Origin: DAOUMU01 sp034409055
GTDB lineage: Bacteria > Chloroflexota > Anaerolineae > 4572-78 > J111
Length of the DNA stretch: 5,348 nucleotides
Direction: 5' to 3'
NCBI GenBank assembly: GCA_034409055.1
Contig: DAOUMU010000210.1
Location: 1-5,348, forward strand
The notes under the pieces were generated by a model that was not told the origin of the DNA, searched no databases, and was given only the letters and a program-made list of their open reading frames with translations. How positions within the stretch are numbered: position 1 is the first letter of the stretch; every line of letters begins with the position of its first letter. Of this stretch, positions 1 to 5,230 are shown piece by piece. The translations under genes were made by a program, and so were the position numbers.

Positions 1-177
1 GGGCGACTCCGCCGGTTGGCCCGTCGTTGGAAACAAGTCGACAAACTGGCTATCCTCATACAGAACGCCCAACTCATCCCGCATCTTGATATAGACATTT
101 CCTTTAGGAAAAGCGGCTCTGGCTACGCGGGCCGTCTCTTCAGGGACTGCTCTTTGGTCAAATGCGTGCAGGGTCAT
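1..177 (-). CDS. IS1182-type DDE transposase, N-terminal part, cut by the window edge
   Basis: The minus strand is open from an ATG at 177-175 to the window edge, giving 59 residues. They include RVARAAFPKGN (about 17-27), MRDELGVLYED (about 32-42) and FVDLFPTTGQPAESP (about 45-59). From memory of the family, this is the usual N-terminal signature of IS1182-like transposases, whose DDE catalytic core would lie beyond the edge. The start is well supported: GGAGG at 187-191 lies 9 nt upstream, and the family similarity begins within a few residues of this Met. The gene would encode a DNA transposase acting on the ends of its own element. It follows, on the same strand, a group II intron fragment that stops near 287, so the element's end should lie between about 200 and 287. 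No terminal repeat can be defined because the other end is outside the window. Whether the full gene is intact is unknown. Confidence 0.82.
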   Translation of the reverse strand, partial: MTLHAFDQRAVPEETARVARAAFPKGNVYIKMRDELGVLYEDSQFVDLFPTTGQPAESP

Positions 178-286
178 TCCTCAATTCCTCCAAATTCTAT
201 AATTATCCAGCAAATTGTGCCTCGTTTTGGAGTATTTGTCATATTGGTCTTGACCTGATTACTTAACATAAATTCGCCAACAGTAT

Positions 287-639
287 CTTTGAATGCATGC
301 CCCGTTCTTCGACCCCGGTAGTGTCCTCAGCACTCACCCTAACGTACTCAGGACTGCGGCCTTCCGCTTCGTTGACAGCGTCGGCTTTCCCGCCCCAAAA
401 AAAAACTGGCGGTTATCCATTGTCCACAACTATACAAATTTCGAGGCTCAATACCCAAAGGGCACACTGTCACGCGGCCTGCATCCTCGCTCCCCCTGGC
501 TTCGGACTTCCGTTACCAGACTTACCCGCAGGGTTTGCTACCAGCCTGCTGGCTAGGCCTGTCCTGAGCTTGTCGAAGGGCTTTAGCTGGACGGGACTTT
601 CACCCGCCGGGTAACAATAACGAGTTTCTATAGACACAC
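287..639 (-). mobile_element. 5' fragment of a group II intron (domain I RNA), lacking its protein and 3' domains
   Basis: Read on the minus strand, the stretch starts GTGTG at 639-635, matching the group II 5' consensus GUGYG. Features typical of bacterial intron domain I follow: a hairpin GGCGGG-tgaaagt-CCCGTC (608-590), the motif GGTAACGGAAGTCCGAAGCC with a CGGA/TCCG stem (about 495-514), and, farther on, ACCGGGGTCGAAGAACGGGG and GCATGCATTCAAAG (about 317-287). These are sequences I recall from introns upstream of LtrA-type reverse transcriptases. No reverse transcriptase and no domain V hairpin follow. Instead the IS1182-type transposase begins about 110 nt beyond, so this is a truncated, presumably non-splicing remnant. 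The plus-strand open frames across it carry no recognisable protein. A dispersed palindromic repeat (558-580) is embedded. The intron lies in the sense orientation 108 nt after the stop of the envelope gene array. The 5' end is fairly well marked; the 3' limit is approximate. Confidence 0.68.
558..580. repeat. dispersed palindromic repeat of the 'FDKLRTG' type
   Basis: The plus strand carries cctgtcctgagcttgtcg followed by aaggg. This partly self-complementary word (TTCGACAAGCTCAGGACA on the other strand) is recognisable because it translates as PFDKLRTG or LSLSKGF in spurious frames. From memory it recurs many times in some Chloroflexota and other environmental genomes. Only one copy is present here, so its repeat status rests on recollection. 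It lies inside the group II intron fragment. Confidence 0.55.
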
Positions 640-746
640 GCCTATTTCCCAACGTTCTGGACTTTCTTGGCGCAACAACGATTTGTTATGTAACTTTTTG
701 GGCTGATAGCGAACACTCTGAATAGCTCTTTATTCTGATATACCGT

Positions 747-1676
747 CTAATTATTGTCAACGACCAGCTCTAAAAAGGATTCTGCACACCAGCCTTTCCC
801 TTGGTCGCCTTCTACTAACCACCAGATAAGATCGTCTTCTATAACAGGGCCATCTAACACAAGTACTCGACTCCCTTCCGGAAAACGAGTTATTATTTCA
901 GTATCAACACCAGGCGTAATATGCGCTCTAAGTGGGTCTCCGTCTGTATTAGCTACAACTACGTAGACGCCGATATTTATTTCACCTTTGTTTGGTAGCG
1001 GGGAGGGAGTAGCTTCAAAATCTTCAGATTCCCGTATAGGAACTTGTGCTGGAATAGTAGGGGACGGCGTACCTTGTCGGACGCCTGGCGTTTGGACTGG
1101 CGTAGGCGTTTCTATAAGAGTAATGTAGTTGGGTTCAATGATGCGTCCAGTTAGTGGTTCATCTGGCTCATCAATACCTGGTAAGTCTATTAGATTGCGC
1201 TGTCCTGTGTAAGCAAATCGAAAGTCATTCATGGCTTTAGGGATACCAGCAATACCCCGAGGGATAGCAACTACTCCCTCTTTAGCTACAATTGTCATCT
1301 GCTCACGCAATGCGGGTAAGATAGGCTGTTCTGGAGGAAGTGTCAATAATTTTACGCCCACCGCGAAGGCATACCAAACAACAAGTAAAATAACCACACT
1401 TTTCCCCCCGAAGGCACTTAATAAACGCCAGATTGTGATGAGCATCCAGGCGGTAGCGAGTATTGTTACTACAACGAAAACAAGACTAAACGATTTGCCC
1501 GGCCGCGTCCATCGAGCTGTTAATAAACTATTTTGCCATAGCCAGTTAATTGCTTGATATAAAACGAAAATAAGAAGAATACGAATAAACCAGCGACTCG
1601 GCTTTCCGTTCCCTTTCCATATAGCTAGGAGGCGGGTGCGCCAGTTGGAGGGGGGAGGTGTTTTATTCGTTGTCAT
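747..1676 (-). CDS. membrane protein with three N-terminal TM segments and a C-terminal SH3b domain
   Basis: The 309-aa product has a short basic N-terminus and three hydrophobic segments at about residues 29-48, 63-83 and 92-112. Next come a soluble stretch, a Pro/Thr-rich linker (about 188-230, with TPTPVQTPG and TPSPT) and a C-terminal domain (about 235-309). That domain ends RVLVLDGPVIEDDLIWWLV followed by GKGWCAESFLELV, the pattern of bacterial SH3 (SH3b/SH3_3) domains that bind cell wall or protein ligands. Only the SH3b call is family-based; the role is unknown. An ATG at 1763 would add 29 Arg/Gly-rich residues out of frame over the neighbour's C-terminus. I prefer 1676 because GAGGTG at 1681-1686 gives good spacing and MTTN begins a plausible cytoplasmic tail. 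The gene overlaps the upstream stop by 14 nt, implying translational coupling. No terminator hairpin is evident after its stop. Confidence 0.8.
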   Translation of the reverse strand: MTTNKTPPPSNWRTRLLAIWKGNGKPSRWFIRILLIFVLYQAINWLWQNSLLTARWTRPGKSFSLVFVVVTILATAWMLITIWRLLSAFGGKSVVILLVVWYAFAVGVKLLTLPPEQPILPALREQMTIVAKEGVVAIPRGIAGIPKAMNDFRFAYTGQRNLIDLPGIDEPDEPLTGRIIEPNYITLIETPTPVQTPGVRQGTPSPTIPAQVPIRESEDFEATPSPLPNKGEINIGVYVVVANTDGDPLRAHITPGVDTEIITRFPEGSRVLVLDGPVIEDDLIWWLVEGDQGKGWCAESFLELVVDNN

Positions 1677-3102
1677 TTTGCACCTCACTTCTACTGGCAC
1701 GACGACGGCGTCGCCAGAAGAGAGCGCCCCAGAGAAGCGGCCACCCAACAACCGGCCCGCCACATATCTGGTTTATTGTTTCACGAAGGATACGAGCAAT
1801 TTCAGTCCAAATCAACTCGATAATCTGCTCTCTCGCCTTGGCCCACTCCTCTTCAAACCTATTAGCTGCACTTTGCCTTGCTTGATCAACTAGCCCCTGA
1901 ATCATAGCTCTAAACTCGTCGCTGCTACCGCCCGGCACAACGATTAGGTCTGCCCAAATGTTTGGCCCACCCAGGACACCTTTGTAAGCAAACCGCCAGG
2001 CTACGCGATAAACGCCTGGAACAGCGGGGGTCGTGATCGGTATTTTCCACTCGAACTCAGAACCAGGCGGTATATCAACATCCAAGGATTTTTGTAACCA
2101 GGGACTTATGTGTTGACCTTCAACAGTAACCAAGCTGTAATCGCCTTTTCTGAAGGTTTGACCGCTGATATTTTGCATTTTAATAGTAATCTCGGTTTCA
2201 GTTTGCGGGTCTACCACAGGTGATTCTGGCAATTCGGTAATGTAGGGAGCAAGGGCAATTGTAGTATCAACGTGACCGGGTTTCTGGATAAGATCCTGAA
2301 CAAAGGCAGCGACTCGTTTAACCCGCTGATAGAAGTCGAATAATAAATTAATTTTACTGAAATCTTCCAAGTTGACCGATACTTTGAATAACCTATTTAA
2401 TACCTCTGCTACGATGCCACTGCCTTTCTCAGAAAGAAAAACATCCTTGATGTCATCAATTATGGTATTTATATCCTCATGGGCTGCTATATCGGTAGCC
2501 AATTTGGCAACTACTGCGACAAACCCTTTCCATCCCGGAAGAATGGTATAAGCTTGTACAACGCTCCCGATTCCCTCAACTGTGTTAGTAGGAATTTTAT
2601 CTTGCCCGATAATATACATCCATAGCAAAGATAGGTCTACGGCTAGGACCACTCCTACGTCCTTCGCGGCTTCGATGGGATCGTTTACCTCTAAGGCCAG
2701 CTTATTTTGCGATATAACGATCGTTTCGCCAGGCATGAGGGTTATTGTACTTACTTCAATAGGCCCTTCTGTGGGATAAAGCGGTACGATACCTAAAGTC
2801 TCAAAAGTGGTAGACTGTTCAGGAAATTTTTGAAATTTAACTAAATAGGCAATGGCTGCATTAACTTCTATCTTCAGGTTAGCTCTGATACCATTGCCCG
2901 AAACTGCTTCGACTTCCTCTAAAACCACTTTAACCACAGGTTCTCCAGGGGGGTCTGAGGTGATTAGAACAAAATCCTCCGGTGCTATTTCCCGCAAAGG
3001 CGGTTGAGCTAACACAGGGATAGGAGGTATTATCAGTAACGTGATAAGGTTTATGACAACTACTACCGATATGGCTTGATATATTCGATCAGCCAGTTTC
3101 AT
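1663..3102 (-). CDS. secreted protein with NBR1-type Ig-like domain and C-terminal hydrophobic/Arg tail
   Basis: The 479-aa product begins with a signal peptide: K3/R6, a hydrophobic core at about 12-29 and a likely cut after VLA (residue 32). Residues 43-140 look beta-rich and 141-275 mostly helical, with no family I recognise. Residues about 300-390 resemble the NBR1 Ig-like domain seen in many secreted bacterial proteins: a QNISGQTFRKGDYSLV strand pair, IPPGSEFEWKI, then TTPAVPGVYRVAWRF and a closing IWADLIVV. Residues 395-445 form a charged, probably amphipathic helix. The end has CGGPVVGWPLLWGALF (447-462) followed by W and RRRRR (464-468), like a C-terminal membrane anchor or sorting tail. 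It should therefore be exported and envelope-bound. A weak ribosome site precedes the ATG. It is the middle gene of a same-strand array, downstream of a hairpin. The function is unknown. Confidence 0.82.
   Translation of the reverse strand: MKLADRIYQAISVVVVINLITLLIIPPIPVLAQPPLREIAPEDFVLITSDPPGEPVVKVVLEEVEAVSGNGIRANLKIEVNAAIAYLVKFQKFPEQSTTFETLGIVPLYPTEGPIEVSTITLMPGETIVISQNKLALEVNDPIEAAKDVGVVLAVDLSLLWMYIIGQDKIPTNTVEGIGSVVQAYTILPGWKGFVAVVAKLATDIAAHEDINTIIDDIKDVFLSEKGSGIVAEVLNRLFKVSVNLEDFSKINLLFDFYQRVKRVAAFVQDLIQKPGHVDTTIALAPYITELPESPVVDPQTETEITIKMQNISGQTFRKGDYSLVTVEGQHISPWLQKSLDVDIPPGSEFEWKIPITTPAVPGVYRVAWRFAYKGVLGGPNIWADLIVVPGGSSDEFRAMIQGLVDQARQSAANRFEEEWAKAREQIIELIWTEIARILRETINQICGGPVVGWPLLWGALFWRRRRRASRSEVQNDNE
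1681..1686 (-). promoter_or_regulatory. Shine-Dalgarno deciding the start of the SH3b membrane protein
   Basis: On the minus strand GAGGTG lies 4 nt before the ATG at 1676-1674 (6 nt from its GAGG core). It sits inside the end of the upstream gene and favours 1676 over the in-frame ATG at 1763. Confidence 0.65.
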
Positions 3103-3123
3103 ATTTAAAAACTCAGTGAATCC

Positions 3124-3173
3124 TAAAGGACGCTAAAATGCGCTTAATTTTAGAACGCTTTTAGCGTCCTTTA
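3124..3173. repeat. perfect 15-bp inverted repeat (hairpin) in the leader of the secreted-protein gene
   Basis: The arms taaaggacgctaaaa (3124-3138) and ttttagcgtccttta (3159-3173) are perfectly complementary, separated by 20 nt. Within the spacer, gcg (3140-3142) can pair with cgc (3156-3158), lengthening the stem past a 1-nt bulge. On the minus strand the hairpin ends 21 nt before the start codon of the secreted-protein gene and begins 68 nt after the stop of the 60-aa gene. No U-tract directly follows the stem on either strand, so it is not a standard intrinsic terminator. It could be an operator, an mRNA processing or stability element, or an attenuator between the two genes. Confidence 0.75.
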
Positions 3174-3241
3174 CCCTTTCAGCCTGGAGGTTTGCCCCAC
3201 CTAGCCGAAATAGCCAGTATTTTACCCCGACTTCACCGTAG

Positions 3242-3424
3242 CTATGGTAAAGCTGCACCTGATGTTAATTCACCAATACCGCCGAGAATGAAACAAAAGA
3301 CACATAATCCTACTACTAATAGGACTACAACTATAGTAATAATGACAGGCACGCTCAGTATGCCTAAAGCAACACCGGCTGCTGTTTTGCCGACATCTGT
3401 ACCACTTCCTTTTTCGCTAGACAT
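3242..3424 (-). CDS. small single-pass membrane protein, first gene of the array
   Basis: The 60-aa product has a short polar N-terminus (residues 1-13, with K5 and K13), a long hydrophobic segment at about 19-50 dominated by Val, Ile and Leu with two Cys (41 and 44), and a short tail ending GAALP. One membrane crossing is expected. The topology cannot be fixed, though the two N-terminal lysines favour a cytoplasmic N-terminus. The gene is credible despite its size because AGGAGG (3431-3436) sits exactly 6 nt before the ATG, the best ribosome site in the window, and because it shares its strand with the two envelope genes downstream. I recognise no family. The 115 nt upstream are AT-rich with no convincing -35/-10 pair. 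A small accessory or scaffold role for the neighbouring membrane proteins is possible but is only a guess. Confidence 0.72.
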   Translation of the reverse strand: MSSEKGSGTDVGKTAAGVALGILSVPVIITIVVVLLVVGLCVFCFILGGIGELTSGAALP

Positions 3425-3430
3425 AATAGC

Positions 3431-3436
3431 CCTCCT
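3431..3436 (-). promoter_or_regulatory. strong Shine-Dalgarno of the 60-aa membrane protein
   Basis: AGGAGG on the minus strand, 6 nt before the ATG at 3424-3422. It is the main evidence that this short frame is translated. Confidence 0.7.
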
Positions 3437-3539
3437 ATATATTTGGCCTTAAATTTGATAGCTAACGATAATTTTTAAAGATTCCAAATTCACGATTCCT
3501 CTACCAAACTCGACAAATTTTTAAGAAAAAGATTTTGAG

Positions 3540-4025
3540 TTAGGTCCAGCCATAGGCACTTTCATCAGTGCCCAACGACTTACAATACTTGCCCATCAGG
3601 TTGGTAATCTTCTTGGGGGTGTTGGCAAAATAGCGTAATTTGTCATCGACTTTTTTGGTCAAATCCTCAAAGGTCGGGAAATAGCGCAGGTGGGTGGCCT
3701 GCTTTTTGATATTGCGCCACAGATACTCAATCGGATTGAAGTCAGGAGAGTAGGGAGGGAGTTGATAAACCGTCAAGCGGTCAGCGTGGTCGGCAAAGAA
3801 TTCTTGCATCGCTTTGGAGGTGTGATAAGAAGCCCTATCTTGAATGATAATCAAATGTTGGTCTGTTTTGGCCAGCACTTCCCTCAAGAAGGTTTTGTAG
3901 CTTTCGGAGTTGAAACGACCGGTATGGGCCTTATGAAAGAAGGCCCCCGAAAAGTAATCAATCAACCCTGACAAATGAACATAGGAGAATACAATAGAAA
4001 TACGCTCTGTATGCTCATTCTCCAT
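3540..4025 (-). pseudogene. IS630-family transposase, C-terminal remnant
   Basis: The 161 open residues match the second half of an IS630-family DDE transposase. They include GLIDYFSGAFF (about 20-30), the strand IIIQDRASYH holding the second catalytic Asp (D63), and the block LPPYSPDFNPIEYLWR holding the catalytic Glu (E100). The C-terminal helical region follows. Full members have roughly 330-350 residues. Here the helix-turn-helix DNA-binding region and the first catalytic Asp (normally in a DE(S/A) motif) are absent. In frame upstream there is a TAA five codons before this ATG, and the DNA beyond it is a repeat element, so the missing half is not simply in another frame nearby. The first 15-19 residues do not look like the family and may be junction sequence. 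It cannot be catalytically active alone. It lies 115 nt upstream of the small membrane protein gene, on the same strand. Confidence 0.82.
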
Positions 4026-4040
4026 GACGCTAAAATATTA

Positions 4041-4171
4041 GGGTGTGTTTCATTTGAGTCAGAGCATTTCAAAACATCGTGTTGCGTGTTACGTATTGCG
4101 TGTTTTTTTGGCACGTAATACGCAACACACAACACGTAATAACAACTGTTCGACTCATTTGAAGCACACCC
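4041..4171. repeat. 131-bp miniature inverted-repeat element (MITE-like) between transposase remnant and kinase
   Basis: The outer arms are gggtgtgtttcatttgagtc (4041-4060) and gactcatttgaagcacaccc (4152-4171). They are complementary at 17 of 20 positions. They enclose a second hairpin at 4078-4136, so the entire element can fold back on itself. There is no coding content. Such a layout is typical of non-autonomous miniature elements mobilised by a partner transposase. A TA precedes the left arm (4039-4040), the target used by IS630, but no matching TA directly follows the right arm, so a duplicated target site is not demonstrated. The right arm ends 9 nt before the kinase start codon. The element might instead be the terminal region left by a larger insertion sequence. 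Confidence 0.6.
4078..4139. repeat. heptamer repeats arranged as an inverted pair (inner hairpin)
   Basis: Four heptamers of the form CGTRTTR run from 4078 to 4105 (CGTGTTG, CGTGTTA, CGTATTG, CGTGTTT). Four of the complementary form YACRYAA run from 4112 to 4139 (CACGTAA, TACGCAA, CACACAA, CACGTAA). Positions 4078-4102 and 4112-4136 pair at 22 of 25 positions around a 9-nt loop with seven T. From memory, similar CGTAATACGCAACAC-type heptamer arrays are scattered in Chloroflexota and cyanobacterial genomes. Confidence 0.75.
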
Positions 4172-4180
4172 AAAATACTA

Positions 4181-5230
4181 ATGAAGATGACACCTCAAAA
4201 AATCGGACGCTACGAAATAAAATCTGAACTGGGACGGGGGGGGATGTCCACGGTTTTTCGGGCGTATGACCCCCGTTTTGAGCGAGACGTGGCTCTGAAA
4301 GTGCTGCCGCAGGAGTTTCTGCACGACCCCAGCTTTCGGGCTCGTTTTGAACGGGAAGCCAAAACCATTGCCGCGCTCGAACATCCGGCCATCGTGCCGG
4401 TGTATGACTTTGGCGAAGAGGCGGCTCAACCTTACTTGGTGATGCGCTACATGTCCGGCGGTTCCCTGGCTGACCGGTTAAAGCAGGGCGCTCTACCGGT
4501 CACCGAGGCCGTCGGGATTTTACGCCGCATTGGCTCGGCCCTGAACCAAGCCCACAGCCAGGGCATCATTCATCGCGACCTGAAACCGGGCAACATCCTC
4601 TTTGACCAATACGGCGACTCCTATCTGGGCGATTTTGGTATTGTCAAACTGACACAACAGACCGCCACCTTTACCGGCAGCGCGATCATCGGCACCCCGG
4701 CTTACATGAGCCCGGAGCAGGCCAAAGGGGAGGCCCATCTTGACGGCCGCAGCGATATTTACGCCCTGGGGGCCATTCTCTTTGAAATACTGACCGGAAA
4801 GCAGCCCTACGAGGCAGACACGCCGATGGGGGTGGCGATCAAACACATTGTCGAGCCGGTGCCCCGTATTTTGGAGGTCAAACCTGACCTCCCCCCCGGC
4901 TGCGCGGCGGTAATCGAGCGGGCCATGGCCAAAGATCGAGAGGAACGCTACCCCCAGGCCACTGAGTTGGTTGAGACGTTGCACCAGACTGTGACAGCAG
5001 CCCCGATTCCGCCCTCCCCCCCATCGATCCCTTCACCGGATACGGGCAGAAGGCAGCAAGCTCCTACCCCGGTGGTTGACAGGTCATCTGCACCAGAACC
5101 GAAAGAGACACTCTCAGAGTCGGCCACTGTTCTGTCAAAGCTAGAACTCGGACAGTTCCCATCTACCCTGTCCGGGCAAAGGCGTTGGTTGTCTATCTTG
5201 CTGATGGCTGGGGGTTGGGGGAGGGTGTAA
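4181..5230 (+). CDS. PknB-type serine/threonine protein kinase, probably truncated at its membrane anchor
   Basis: The 349-aa product is a Hanks-type kinase that would phosphorylate Ser/Thr residues using ATP. The catalytic domain (about 11-270) is complete: P-loop GRGGMSTV (18-25), ALK with K40, helix-C E59, HRDLKPGN (131-138) with catalytic D133, DFG (151-153), activation-segment GTPAYMSPEQ (171-180) and DIYALG (192-197). A Pro-rich linker (274-300) and an acidic stretch follow. The protein ends QRRWLSILLMAGGWGRV, where PknB-like proteins usually have Arg residues and then a full transmembrane helix and sensor domain. Here only about eight hydrophobic residues precede the stop, so truncation or frameshift is likely. 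The start could equally be Met3 at 4187, since the family often opens MTxQKIGRYEI; neither ATG has a clear Shine-Dalgarno. A miniature element abuts the start. Codon use is more GC-rich than in the envelope genes to the left. Confidence 0.9.
   Translation: MKMTPQKIGRYEIKSELGRGGMSTVFRAYDPRFERDVALKVLPQEFLHDPSFRARFEREAKTIAALEHPAIVPVYDFGEEAAQPYLVMRYMSGGSLADRLKQGALPVTEAVGILRRIGSALNQAHSQGIIHRDLKPGNILFDQYGDSYLGDFGIVKLTQQTATFTGSAIIGTPAYMSPEQAKGEAHLDGRSDIYALGAILFEILTGKQPYEADTPMGVAIKHIVEPVPRILEVKPDLPPGCAAVIERAMAKDREERYPQATELVETLHQTVTAAPIPPSPPSIPSPDTGRRQQAPTPVVDRSSAPEPKETLSESATVLSKLELGQFPSTLSGQRRWLSILLMAGGWGRV

Noticed and set aside
178..286. A promoter and a terminal inverted repeat for the IS1182-type element.
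   Set aside because: An ATGACA and a CACAAT 17 nt apart are a poor promoter match, and TGTTGGCGAA near 274-283 could be an element end, but there is no partner end in the window for comparison.
293..614. Two overlapping plus-strand open frames of 87 and 105 codons.
   Set aside because: They lie antisense to the group II intron domain I and include the palindromic repeat. Composition and motifs are not protein-like, and there is no ribosome site. They are by-products of structured RNA sequence.
470..652. Minus-strand open frame of 60 codons containing PFDKLRTG.
   Set aside because: It overlaps the intron RNA start and the repeat. The FDKLRTG string is a translation of the repeat, not a domain.
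1677..1763. A 29-residue N-terminal extension of the SH3b membrane protein from an ATG at 1763.
   Set aside because: It lies entirely over the coding end of the upstream gene, is an Arg/Gly/Val-rich shadow, and the ATG at 1676 has a proper ribosome site.
3129..4036. The 11-mer gacgctaaaat occurs at 3129-3139 and again at 4026-4036, possibly marking element ends.
   Set aside because: A few 11-mer repeats are expected by chance in a window this size, and the matches do not extend or bound a coherent element.
4045..4227. A 60-codon plus-strand frame before the kinase.
   Set aside because: It is made of the heptamer repeats and the miniature element arms and has no protein character.
4520..4984. 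A 154-codon minus-strand frame.
   Set aside because: It is antisense to the conserved kinase catalytic domain. The kinase motifs show which strand is coding.
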